Source of the DNA: an uncultured Verrucomicrobiota bacterium
Lineage (GTDB): Bacteria > Verrucomicrobiota > Kiritimatiellia > RFP12 > UBA3636
Direction: 5' to 3'
Assembly (NCBI GenBank): GCA_949285835.1
Contig: CASEAR010000059.1
Location: 1 to 32,763, forward strand
DNA length: 32,763 nucleotides
The notes under the pieces were generated by a model, which ran no database searches, was not told the DNA's origin, and worked only from the letters and a program-made list of their open reading frames with translations. How positions within the stretch are numbered: the stretch's first letter is position 1; each line of letters opens with the position of its first letter. The translations under genes were made by a program, and so were the position numbers. Of the stretch, positions 1 through 7,298 are shown one piece after another.

Positions 1-13
1 TGAAGACACCGCC

Positions 14-50
14 GATCCGGCCGGAACTTTCGGTAAGAGAAAGCCGGATC
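14..50. other. Inverted repeat in the left-edge spacer
   Basis: The arms GATCCGGC (14-21) and GCCGGATC (43-50) form a perfect 8-bp inverted repeat. It lies about 90 bp beyond the stop of the first minus-strand gene, so it could be part of that transcript's end. No run of T follows on the minus strand, so an intrinsic terminator is not demonstrated. The rest of positions 1-142 holds nothing I recognise. Confidence 0.3.
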
Positions 51-142
51 CGTTCTGACGTCAGCAGTAATAAGGCAAGCCTTCCGCCCTCGGCGTCACA
101 GCGCGTTCCAGTACGAACCCGGGCGGCTTGGGTCGGGGCCAG

Positions 143-922
143 TCATGGCTGAACTTCGTTTATATTCCAGCGGATACTTTCGAGCACGCGCTTCATGGCG
201 CGTATAGTGGGTTGTGGGAAGCCGTAGCGGGGGTCGTAATTGTGCACGGCGAACAGTATCGATGTTCCGAGCAGCGGACACATAAAACGGTGCGGACGGC
301 TGAATCGCCCGGTACACAGGTGTATAAACGGGACTTTCAGCTTGTGTCTGAGGAGCATTGTTGTCCTTATTGCCTCGGACAATTCCTCTTCCGTATCAGC
401 CGTTGTCACGATTTTAACCACATCCGCGCCTCGGGACTGCAGCTCCAGCAGATGCCCGGCGGTTTGTTCGGCGGAGAGGGCTCGCTGCACATGTGAAGAA
501 ATGACCACATCCGCTCCTCTGCCGTGAATCTCTTCTATCAGACGCATTTGTCTGCTGACGGCCCGGCTGTCGTGTGTGATTTCCATCGGGGACGGGTCGT
601 AGAGGTCCCCCATGACGTCGATCATGGAGGCTCCGGCTTCGGCGGCTGCGAGCAGGACATCCTGACGCTGTTCGTCGGAGCTGTTCTGTTGGCGGTCGTT
701 TCGGTAGAAGCAGAACATAAAAGGAAGCCGGACAGACTCTATAATCATTTTCAGGGAATCCCGGTTGCGGAACTGCGTGAAAAGATCCATGAGGTCTACG
801 GCGATGGCGTTTGCTCCGTCGTCTTCCGCGTCTTTTGCCCCAGCGATAAGTTCCTCTGGCGTCTGTCCGGCCATAATGCCGCATATGACAGGATAGGGTT
901 TGTTCAGGAAAGACAGTCTCAT
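143..922 (-). CDS. Class I 3-dehydroquinate dehydratase-like (Schiff-base) enzyme
   Basis: A 259-residue protein that follows the type I 3-dehydroquinate dehydratase (AroD) pattern along its whole length. Visible landmarks are His144 in ISSHVQ and Lys170 in ADVVKIVTT, which match the catalytic His143 and Schiff-base Lys170 of E. coli AroD. GRFSR at 205-209 and a C-terminal Gln237 also match. The acidic and basic residues AroD uses for substrate (ExR in the second strand and the Glu after the FR motif) are not preserved; here these read VDLMD and FYRNDRQQ. The lysine chemistry is therefore probably kept but the substrate is likely not dehydroquinate. The start is preceded by a strong GGAGG (933-937). 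It is the last gene of a six-gene minus-strand cassette of dehydrogenases, which argues for a catabolic role rather than aromatic amino acid synthesis. The family call is fairly secure; the substrate is unknown. Confidence 0.75.
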   Translation of the reverse strand: MRLSFLNKPYPVICGIMAGQTPEELIAGAKDAEDDGANAIAVDLMDLFTQFRNRDSLKMIIESVRLPFMFCFYRNDRQQNSSDEQRQDVLLAAAEAGASMIDVMGDLYDPSPMEITHDSRAVSRQMRLIEEIHGRGADVVISSHVQRALSAEQTAGHLLELQSRGADVVKIVTTADTEEELSEAIRTTMLLRHKLKVPFIHLCTGRFSRPHRFMCPLLGTSILFAVHNYDPRYGFPQPTIRAMKRVLESIRWNINEVQP

Positions 923-944
923 ATGGACTTTACCTCCACAGAGT

Positions 945-982
945 GCGGGATTCCGCCGGTGTGCCGCGGCGGGGAATCACGC
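945..982 (-). other. Imperfect hairpin between two cassette genes
   Basis: GATTCC-GCCG (949-958) can pair with CGGC-GG-GGAATC (967-978), with a short GCG/CGC extension outside. It fills most of the 65-bp gap between the quinone-reductase-like gene and the dehydratase-like gene. No T run follows, so it may be an mRNA processing or stability element rather than a terminator. This is inference from base pairing alone. Confidence 0.3.
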
Positions 983-987
983 GGGTG

Positions 988-1953
988 TTATTCGAATGTA
1001 AGGACTACTTTGCCGGTATTTTCCGCTCTGCGCAGGACTCCATGCGCCTGTTCTGCCTCGCGGATCGGGAAAACGGCGTGTATGTTTGTTATCATGCTGC
1101 CGTTCTCGAACAGAGGCCAGATCTCGTCGTGCAGCGAGCGCATAATGCGAGCTTTTTCTTCGGGCGTGCGGCTGCGCAGAGTGCTGCCTATTATCCGCAG
1201 CCGCCTGCGCCAGACTGTTTCGAGGTTTATTGCCGTTTCCGCGCCGCCCATGGTGGCTATCATTATCCAGCGTCCGCCGAATACCATGTGATTCAGGCAT
1301 TGTCCCATAAGTTTGCCGCCGATGCAGTCGAGGGCCACCGCAGGCGGATGTGCGGCGACAGCTCCGAGCACGTCGTCGGTACGGTAGTCCAACACGCAGT
1401 CAGCGCCGAGTTTGCGCAGGAATGAGGCTTTCTCCGGGGAATCGACGGTGGTGATTACCTCTGCGCCCATTGTCTTTGCGTACTGTACGGCTGCGAGACC
1501 CACGCCGCTTGCCCCCGCCTGCATGTAGAATACGTCTCCGGGCTTCATGCCGCCGGCTTCGAGCCGCAGGTTGAGGTATACGGTGCTCCAGACTTCCGGA
1601 AGCGAAGCTGCCTCGATCATCGACAGATTTTTCGGCGCCGGGACTGCCATGCCGGCGGGAACCGAGACAATTTCGGAGTATCCGCCGCCTCCCAGCAAAG
1701 CGCATACTTTGTCGCCTACGCCTACGCCGACGCCGGCGTCCGGCGGCGCTTCAATGACTACGCCCGAGACTTCAAGCCCGCACCACTGCGGCCATTCAGG
1801 CGGAGAAGCGTAGCAGCCGTCTTTCTGCATCAGATCGGCACGGTTGACGGCGGCAGCGCATACTTTGATAAGGACTTCGCCGTCTTTCCTTACCGGATCC
1901 GGAACTTCGGTCCAGAGAAAATCCCTGTTTTCAGTTAAAATCATCGCATGCAT
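988..1953 (-). CDS. Quinone oxidoreductase-like MDR enzyme (PIG3 type)
   Basis: A 321-residue medium-chain reductase without zinc ligands. The N-terminal signature AAVNRADLMQKDGCY (34-48) is typical of the PIG3/TP53I3 branch of NADPH:quinone oxidoreductases, and the nucleotide-binding loop AGASGVGLAAVQ lies at 146-157. Members of this family reduce quinones and other alpha,beta-unsaturated carbonyls with NADPH in the cytoplasm. A GVGVGVG stretch near residues 74-80 looks like a small local expansion. The start overlaps the end of the upstream Gfo/Idh gene by 23 bp and has a GGAG a few bases upstream, indicating translational coupling. In this cassette a plausible job is reducing an enone made by the neighbouring Schiff-base enzyme, but that is inference. 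Confidence 0.82.
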   Translation of the reverse strand: MHAMILTENRDFLWTEVPDPVRKDGEVLIKVCAAAVNRADLMQKDGCYASPPEWPQWCGLEVSGVVIEAPPDAGVGVGVGDKVCALLGGGGYSEIVSVPAGMAVPAPKNLSMIEAASLPEVWSTVYLNLRLEAGGMKPGDVFYMQAGASGVGLAAVQYAKTMGAEVITTVDSPEKASFLRKLGADCVLDYRTDDVLGAVAAHPPAVALDCIGGKLMGQCLNHMVFGGRWIMIATMGGAETAINLETVWRRRLRIIGSTLRSRTPEEKARIMRSLHDEIWPLFENGSMITNIHAVFPIREAEQAHGVLRRAENTGKVVLTFE

Positions 1954-2971
1954 CGTTTTTTCTCCATTTTATATACCCAGACGCGGCAAGCAGGACTTTC
2001 TGCACCACATAGTCGTGTTTGAATGAATAAGGATTTGAGAGTTCTCCGCGTACCATTCCGGCGAACTCGGACAGCTGCTCCATATACCGGTCGCTCTGTA
2101 TCCCGAAGTCGACGATATGCATGCCGGCACGATATCCGGGGCGGTCTTCGCGGATGAACATTTTCATGGTCAGGCGTTCTCCGTCAAAGCGTTCCAGAGG
2201 ACACAGTTCGACCCATCCGCCAGTTCCCGCTATTTTGAGCGCCCGGCGCGTAATGTCTCCCTGACTGCAGCACCTCACGGACACTGCGGCGCCGGGATAT
2301 TCCAGTACGCTCATACAATTGTTTTTTACCGTATTGGAAGCTGTTCCGGAAGATTTCAGGAAGGGTACCACGTTCTCCGGCGGACCCATTGCCGCGACAA
2401 TAAAGTCGATGAGGTGGCATCCGAGGTTAAACATGATACCGCCGCGGAATTTGGACAGATACGCCTGATAATCGGAGCCACCGTAGGAATGATTCATGTC
2501 GCAGTCGATCGCGAAAATCTCTCCGAGCCAGTTTTCCCTGATTATTTTGAGGCAGAATTTGAAGGCGGGGTTTCCGCGAAACATATACCCCATCTGGAGA
2601 GGAAGGTTTTTCTCCATGCATCCGATGAGGAGTTTTTTAAAAAGGCCGAGATCTTCTCCGCCGGGTTTGTCGAGGTGCATCGGCAGATTGTGCCGCATGC
2701 AGCGTATCGCCGTTGGGACCAGTTTCGTATTCGGGACTTCCACGATAACGGCTTGAAGTCCCGGAATGCGGAAAACTTCGTCCTCAGTCATTATTTTCAA
2801 GCCTGCGTACGCGGCAGTTCCAGCAGCAGGAAATTTTGCCGCATAAGTGGCGCTGTCGTCGGTGACTCCGGCGATCTCAAATGTCTCCGGCATACGCCGC
2901 AGAGTTTCCATTTTCCCGAGAGCGTGTTCGTGTGAGACGCCTATCTGTGCAATTTTAATTTTATTATTCAT
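1931..2971 (-). CDS. Gfo/Idh/MocA family oxidoreductase
   Basis: A 346-residue NAD(P)-dependent sugar dehydrogenase-like protein. The N-terminal Rossmann strand and loop KIAQIGVSHEHAL opens the protein, the usual EKP motif appears as DKPGGE (101-106), and the C-terminal half has the conserved GGIMFNLGCHLIDF (177-190) with His186 and Asp189. This family oxidises hydroxyls of sugars, inositols or glycosides, often producing keto-sugars, in the cytoplasm. The exact substrate cannot be read from the sequence. It overlaps the next gene of the cassette by 23 bp. A near-perfect palindrome lies 83-110 bp upstream of its start, which may give it its own control point. Confidence 0.88.
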   Translation of the reverse strand: MNNKIKIAQIGVSHEHALGKMETLRRMPETFEIAGVTDDSATYAAKFPAAGTAAYAGLKIMTEDEVFRIPGLQAVIVEVPNTKLVPTAIRCMRHNLPMHLDKPGGEDLGLFKKLLIGCMEKNLPLQMGYMFRGNPAFKFCLKIIRENWLGEIFAIDCDMNHSYGGSDYQAYLSKFRGGIMFNLGCHLIDFIVAAMGPPENVVPFLKSSGTASNTVKNNCMSVLEYPGAAVSVRCCSQGDITRRALKIAGTGGWVELCPLERFDGERLTMKMFIREDRPGYRAGMHIVDFGIQSDRYMEQLSEFAGMVRGELSNPYSFKHDYVVQKVLLAASGYIKWRKNDACDDFN

Positions 2972-3053
2972 GCATCGGTCCTGATGTTTTCACTATTTCG
3001 GCGTGATCAGCCATACGGAGGCAGTGTCGCCCTGAGCATCGGTACGGCACTCC

Positions 3054-3081
3054 TGCAAGCATATGCATGCATTTGCTTGCA
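3054..3081. promoter_or_regulatory. 28-bp near-perfect palindrome (possible operator)
   Basis: The outer arms TGCAAGCA (3054-3061) and TGCTTGCA (3074-3081) flank the palindromic core ATGCATGCAT (3063-3072). Only one opposed base pair (3062/3073) breaks the symmetry. It sits in the 133-bp gap between the zinc-ligand-less MDR gene and the Gfo/Idh gene. A dimeric regulator such as the nearby LacI protein could bind it, or it could fold as a hairpin in the mRNA. A shorter repeat with a related GCATGCA core occurs at 5821-5840. Function is inference. Confidence 0.45.
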
Positions 3082-3104
3082 CAGTTTCGGGAGGAACGAA
3101 GTTG

Positions 3105-4118
3105 TCATGAGACCATATCCCAGTCAAAAATGATTCCCGGCGGCGGCGTTTTTTCGGACACAAGACGGCTGTAAACGCCGTGTGCATGCTCCGGGGATAC
3201 GATTTCGGACACGAGCGGATCGATTCGTATCCTGCGGCGTGCGGCAAGCTTCAGGAATGTCAGGTAATCGTCGTGCTCGGTCCACTGCCCCGGGCGCGAC
3301 TCGAATTTGGGTCTGTTGAATGTGTGCGAGCCGATCAATGTTATGCCGGGGCAATGGACGTCACGGTAGAAATCGATGGGGGCGTCCGAGATTCTCGTAC
3401 AGCCCAGGAGGGAAATTCTTCCCTGCCCGGCTGTGTATTTCAGCGCTTGTTTAAGCGCGGAGGCATTGCCTGTCACCTCGACAGCGGCGCTGACGCCTTT
3501 GCCGCCGGTTGCGGAGAGCACCTGATCTATGAAATCCGGAGCGGAAGGGTCAAGTGCTGTGTCCGCGCCGAGATCGAGTGCGAGCTTGCGCCGTGCGGGG
3601 TCAAAATCCGCGGCAATAACCGGGACAGCGCCGGAGCAGACTGCGATTTGTACGGCCAGCAGTCCCAGCAGCCCCAGTCCTGCCACCATGACAGATTCTC
3701 CGATTTCCAGGCGCAGCCTCCGCACTCCGAGCATCGGGAATGATGCGATGTGCGTAAAGGCCGCTGCGAGCATGTCATGCATGTCATCGGGGATCCGCAG
3801 CACCTCGGAAGCTTTTTTGACAGTGTGTGAGCGGTGTCCTCCCCACGCTATGACCACCTTGTCCCCTACATTCAGGCTTGTGACTCCGGAACCGGCGGCG
3901 ATCACTTCGCCGGATGCGCTGTAACCCGGGTAAAACGGGAAGCGCTGACTGGGGTTGTTGGATCGTCCGGATATCCAGGCCCGTTCCGTGCCTGCGCTTA
4001 TCACGCTGTACCTGTCTTTCAGCAGGACTTCGTCCTTTTCAAGCGAGGCAGGATCGTATTCCTCGGTCTTGAGAACGGCATTTCCGGGGGCATCGGCGAC
4101 AATGCATTGGATTTTCAT
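3105..4118 (-). CDS. MDR-family dehydrogenase lacking zinc ligands
   Basis: A 337-residue medium-chain dehydrogenase of the threonine/sorbitol dehydrogenase-like type. The coenzyme loop VAGLGLLG lies at 145-152. In place of the usual catalytic Cys and the GHE motif it has SAGTER (41-46) and GYSASGE (65-71), so the catalytic zinc ligands appear absent. The SAGTER form is known from a branch of this family often found beside, or fused to, Gfo/Idh proteins, and here the next gene is one. Probable role: NAD(P)-linked oxidation or reduction of a sugar-derived alcohol or ketone in the cytoplasm. It follows the SDR genes by 19 bp, which suggests one transcript. The substrate is not identifiable. Confidence 0.8.
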   Translation of the reverse strand: MKIQCIVADAPGNAVLKTEEYDPASLEKDEVLLKDRYSVISAGTERAWISGRSNNPSQRFPFYPGYSASGEVIAAGSGVTSLNVGDKVVIAWGGHRSHTVKKASEVLRIPDDMHDMLAAAFTHIASFPMLGVRRLRLEIGESVMVAGLGLLGLLAVQIAVCSGAVPVIAADFDPARRKLALDLGADTALDPSAPDFIDQVLSATGGKGVSAAVEVTGNASALKQALKYTAGQGRISLLGCTRISDAPIDFYRDVHCPGITLIGSHTFNRPKFESRPGQWTEHDDYLTFLKLAARRRIRIDPLVSEIVSPEHAHGVYSRLVSEKTPPPGIIFDWDMVS

Positions 4119-4137
4119 TTCTGTATCATTGCATGAG

Positions 4138-4902
4138 TTAGAATCTTCCGGCAGCGCAGCTTCTGCCGCCGTCGATGAGATAATTGCATCCGGTGATGAA
4201 TGCGCCTTTGTTTGAGCAAACGAACATTATGAGGTCCACAATTTCTTCCGGTTCAGCTGCACGCCCGAGGAGCGTTCTCATACCGGCCATTGCCGGACGT
4301 GTGAGGACGGGGCCCGGCGAAATGCAGACGGATCGCACGCCGTGTTCGGCGCCGTAGTTCGCAATGCCCTGACTGAGTCCTATCATTCCGCATTTTGATG
4401 CGGTGTAGTCCAGACATGCGCCGCCGCTCACTCCGTCTATGGATCCCATATTGATGATTACGCCGTATTTCTGCTCAAACATACGTCCTATTACGGCGCG
4501 AACGAAAAGCACGGCGCCCTTGAGGTTTACGTCCACGCCCCATTCGATGCTTTCAGGGCTGGCGTTTGCGAAACCTCCAGACTGCCTGCATACGCGCTGT
4601 GAACAGCCTCCCGCTGAATTCATCAGATAATCGATGCGCCCAAACTTGTCCATGGCGATATCCACTGCGCTGCAGATTTCGCCGTACTTCCTGACATCCA
4701 CGCCGACGCCGACCGCGTTTCCGCCTCTGCGGCAAATCATTTGCGCTTTCTCTTTCGCGGCCTCTCCGTCGACATCGGTGAGCACTACGTTTGCTCCCTG
4801 TTCGGCCATTTTTTCCAAAAAAAGCAGAGCCATGCCGGAGGCCGCTCCGGAGGCGATAGCTGTTTTGCCTTTGAATTCAGGGTATTCCATATTTTCCTCC
4901 AT
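4138..4902 (-). CDS. Short-chain dehydrogenase/reductase (SDR)
   Basis: A 254-residue classical SDR. The coenzyme loop reads SGAASGMA (18-25) instead of the canonical TGxxxGxG, NSAGG occurs at 95-99, and the catalytic Ser154, Tyr166 and Lys170 are present (YTASK). The C-terminal FITGCNYLIDGG is the usual SDR ending. The first Thr-to-Ser and last Gly-to-Ala changes in the loop are unusual but not obviously disabling. It lies 9 bp downstream of another SDR gene of the same cassette. By family it should oxidise or reduce a sugar, sugar acid or lactone; L-fucose or 2-keto-3-deoxy-fuconate dehydrogenases are one candidate class given the fucosidases next door, but that is inference. Confidence 0.88.
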   Translation of the reverse strand: MEENMEYPEFKGKTAIASGAASGMALLFLEKMAEQGANVVLTDVDGEAAKEKAQMICRRGGNAVGVGVDVRKYGEICSAVDIAMDKFGRIDYLMNSAGGCSQRVCRQSGGFANASPESIEWGVDVNLKGAVLFVRAVIGRMFEQKYGVIINMGSIDGVSGGACLDYTASKCGMIGLSQGIANYGAEHGVRSVCISPGPVLTRPAMAGMRTLLGRAAEPEEIVDLIMFVCSNKGAFITGCNYLIDGGRSCAAGRF

Positions 4903-4911
4903 AGGGATGCA

Positions 4912-5685
4912 TCAGGCTTCCCAGTGTGCATTTTTCGGTCCTGCGACGCGTCCTCCGTCGACCATATAATTGCTTCCTGTGATATAGCCGGCGTCCTGCG
5001 ACGCCAGAAATTCGACGATGTTGGCCACGTCTTCCGGAGTTCCGGAACGACCGATCCACGTTCCTTCGTTAGGGCTTGATTTTTCGGAAATCATTCCCGG
5101 GGAGACGCAGTTTACCGTGATTCCGTATTTGCCGGTTTCCATAGCGAGAGTCTTTGAGAATAGAATCAGTCCGCCTTTTGATGCCGAGTAATCAGCCCAG
5201 CCCGGCAGGCCGGACACTCCGGCTATGGATGCGATGTTGATTATCTTTCCGTATCTGCGTTTTATCATGCCGGCCAAAACCCGGTGGGCGCACATCATGC
5301 TTCCAAGCAGATTTACTTCGATTATACGTTTCCAGTACGCTTCTTCTGTCAGATGGAATGCGGTTCCTTCATTTCTCACAAGACCGGCATTGTTTATCAG
5401 AATGTCGATATGCCCGAATCCAGCCTCGATGACGCTGAAAACCGCGTCGATCTCCGCGCTGTGCGTGATATCGAGAACGTGTGTTTCGACTTCCGCGCCT
5501 TTGGTGCGAAGTTCACGGACGAGATTGTCGAGCTCCGCGGAGATTGCGATGTCCGCGGCGGCAACTTTTGCGCCGCCGCATGCGAATCTGCGGACAAGTT
5601 CCTTGCCGATGAGTCCGGATGCGCCTGTAATGACGGCGGTTTTCCCGGAGAACGCATATTTGCTGCTGTAAGCTGTCATGTTCAT
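4912..5685 (-). CDS. Short-chain dehydrogenase/reductase (SDR), first gene of cassette
   Basis: A 257-residue classical SDR with an intact coenzyme loop TGASGLIG (20-27), NNAG (98-101), catalytic Ser153, Tyr166 and Lys170 (YSASK), and the terminal YITGSNYMVDGG. The N-terminal extension before the first strand is short and has no signal peptide, so it is cytoplasmic. GGAAAAAT upstream of the ATG is a plausible ribosome site. It is the promoter-proximal gene of the minus-strand cassette and faces the LacI gene across a 534-bp control region. With the second SDR it could carry out two separate oxidations in one pathway. The precise substrate cannot be assigned. Confidence 0.88.
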   Translation of the reverse strand: MNMTAYSSKYAFSGKTAVITGASGLIGKELVRRFACGGAKVAAADIAISAELDNLVRELRTKGAEVETHVLDITHSAEIDAVFSVIEAGFGHIDILINNAGLVRNEGTAFHLTEEAYWKRIIEVNLLGSMMCAHRVLAGMIKRRYGKIINIASIAGVSGLPGWADYSASKGGLILFSKTLAMETGKYGITVNCVSPGMISEKSSPNEGTWIGRSGTPEDVANIVEFLASQDAGYITGSNYMVDGGRVAGPKNAHWEA

Positions 5686-5820
5686 ATTTTTCCGGATTTG
5701 TCCTTAGGACAGGCAGGTTGTTTTCAGTGTAATAGAGTCTGTTTGGACGCCGAATGCATAGAGGCGGACCGCCGCGAATAAAATACCAGTCGTCTGTGCA
5801 AAGGATGTCGCGTTCGGGAG

Positions 5821-5840
5821 GCATGCATTGCCGTGCATGC
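5821..5840. promoter_or_regulatory. Inverted repeat GCATGCA-N6-TGCATGC
   Basis: The arms at 5821-5827 and 5834-5840 are perfect 7-bp complements around TTGCCG. The repeat lies about 135 bp upstream of the first SDR gene. Its core resembles the centre of the palindrome at 3054-3081, so both might bind the same regulator. Function is inference. Confidence 0.35.
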
Positions 5841-6023
5841 GGCGTGGGGCGGAGTTCGAGAGCAGATTGTCCGGAGCAGGGCAGCGATGCGGGAAACAAG
5901 ACTCGCGCGAAGGCTGCTGGAAGCCTGTGACAGACGCCGAAGCGGCGCATCCTGACGGCCAAAGATTTCTTCCCCATACCATATTTGTTTCGGACATCGG
6001 AGCACCCGTTTGAAACCGGATGA

Positions 6024-6037
6024 TGTAAGCGTTTTTG
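6024..6037 (+). promoter_or_regulatory. LacI/CcpA-type operator-like site
   Basis: TGTAAGCGTTTTTG matches 12 of 14 positions of the catabolite-responsive consensus TGWAARCGYTWNCW, including the central CG. It lies in the divergent region between the SDR cassette and the LacI gene, where an autoregulatory operator would be expected. A single match in a long region can occur by chance. Confidence 0.4.
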
Positions 6038-6161
6038 CGCGCTGCAGCATTGCCATCGCCGCCCCCTGCGGCTTATTCTGCCGACAGGATACTATTTTCC
6101 GGTGCGTGTCAACAAGTCGGGAATACAGGTTTTTGTTGGAAAAGATTATGCAAACATATGA

Positions 6162-6190
6162 TTGTTTTCAAAAAAAGCACGGCGTATAAT
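6162..6190 (+). promoter_or_regulatory. Sigma-70-type promoter of the LacI gene
   Basis: TTGTTT (6162-6167) and a perfect TATAAT (6185-6190) are separated by 17 bp. The -35 overlaps the right arm of an inverted repeat AAACA-N6-TGTTT (6152-6167), which could be an operator. The promoter sits 29 bp upstream of the LacI start codon, and AGGAG (6205-6209) serves as the ribosome site. Confidence 0.7.
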
Positions 6191-6219
6191 GCAAATGAGT
6201 CAATAGGAGCATAACGTCT

Positions 6220-7176
6220 ATGAGAATTCAGGAAATTGCCAAGCTTGCAGGAGTTTCGGCGTCGACCGTTTCTCGGGTGTTCAGTCATCATCCGAACATA
6301 AGCGCGGAGATCCGGGAGAGGGTTTTCTCAATTTCCCGGGAGTACAAATACCATCCCAGACTCTCGGCAAAACAGCGCAACGTCGTGATTATCACGCCGT
6401 ACCGCTCTGCCTATCCGGTGCAGTGCTGCGTGGAGATGATCCTGATGGCGCTTACCGTTGAACTTCCGCGCCGCGGCTTCAGGCTTGAGATCCTGCCGCA
6501 CGACAATCTGGAACGGCTGGACAGCATACAGTTCTGTGCGGCGGCCGCAATCGGGGCCGAACCGGGGGACTTCGGGTATTGGGCTGGGCGATTTTGCGCT
6601 CCGCTGGTGATAATAGACCGGGATGTTAAAGAGATTTCGCCGGAGGTATACGTGGTTCGTTCGGATGAGGCTCAGGGGATGGAACTTGCGGTTTCGCACC
6701 TATACGAATGCGGCTGCCGGAAAATCGGGTGCATAATCCACGGCGCACCGGGGACTGGGAATGCCGGCGTCCGGCACGACGCTGTATGCAGTTTTTTGCG
6801 GGACAGAGGGCTTCCTGCCGACGATTCGCTGGTTTGTTTTGGGCGGGATGAAGAGTACCTTGAGCTTGTGGGTAATCTGCTGCGCCGCAAGGTGGACGCG
6901 TTGTTCTGTCCCGGAGGAATCGGCGGAATACTTGCCGCGCACGCGCTTTCGCTTTTCGGCAGGCATATCCCCGAGGACATTTCCATCGTCGCTTCGGAGC
7001 AGACATTTTTTTCGAGGTACGGGACTCCTCCGCAGACGACGATTACTCCGGATTACGGGGCGATGGCCTCCGCGGTGGCGGACGTCATCGAGACGAGAGC
7101 CGGCGGAGGCAGGATGCCGTCGCGGACAGTCCTGCCGTATCTGCTGATACGGCGGCAAAGCGTACGTTCGGTGTGA
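6220..7176 (+). CDS. LacI-family transcriptional regulator
   Basis: A 318-residue regulator. The N-terminus MRIQEIAKLAGVSASTVSRV is a textbook LacI helix-turn-helix, and a hinge follows near residues 45-58 (YKYHPRLSAKQR). The rest is a periplasmic-binding-protein-like ligand domain ending in the usual LLIRRQSV. Such proteins repress or activate sugar genes in response to a small sugar ligand. It lies between the divergent SDR cassette and the fucosidase genes, so it probably controls both in response to a fucose-related compound; that ligand is inference. A strong promoter and an AGGAG site precede it. The gap to the next gene is 122 bp with no terminator seen, so co-transcription with the fucosidase gene is possible. 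Confidence 0.92.
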   Translation: MRIQEIAKLAGVSASTVSRVFSHHPNISAEIRERVFSISREYKYHPRLSAKQRNVVIITPYRSAYPVQCCVEMILMALTVELPRRGFRLEILPHDNLERLDSIQFCAAAAIGAEPGDFGYWAGRFCAPLVIIDRDVKEISPEVYVVRSDEAQGMELAVSHLYECGCRKIGCIIHGAPGTGNAGVRHDAVCSFLRDRGLPADDSLVCFGRDEEYLELVGNLLRRKVDALFCPGGIGGILAAHALSLFGRHIPEDISIVASEQTFFSRYGTPPQTTITPDYGAMASAVADVIETRAGGGRMPSRTVLPYLLIRRQSVRSV

Positions 7177-7298
7177 AGCGTGTTTCTCCGGGACTGGCGT
7201 GAGCCCGGACAGGCGAGGCGTGCCTGAGAGTGCGGCAGAGATGACGTTCGGCGGGGTTAAGAAAATATTTTCGGAAAGAAGTTCAAAGAGGCGGCGGA

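Larger units (their letters stand above)
5686..6161. other. Divergent control region between SDR cassette and LacI gene
   Basis: About 530 bp separate the two divergent start codons. I see no convincing gene here, although short minus-strand frames run through 5700-5980. Contents I can name are an inverted repeat GCATGCA/TGCATGC (5821-5840), a LacI-type operator-like site (6024-6037) and, at its right end, the LacI promoter. No convincing promoter for the minus-strand cassette was found; a weak candidate with TTGACA (minus strand, near 6107-6112) lacks a good -10. Confidence 0.4.

Noticed and set aside
524..1291. Plus-strand frame of 255 codons
   Set aside because: It is antisense to the dehydroquinase-like and MDR genes, both supported by conserved motifs and start signals.
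2117..2935. Long plus-strand frame of 272 codons
   Set aside because: It lies entirely antisense to the Gfo/Idh gene, which has clear family motifs. The antisense product has no recognisable features.
5513..5977. Minus-strand frame reaching into the divergent control region
   Set aside because: It overlaps the SDR gene in another frame and has no ribosome site. A short piece (RDILCTDDWYFIRGG) looks protein-like but is not enough to call a gene.
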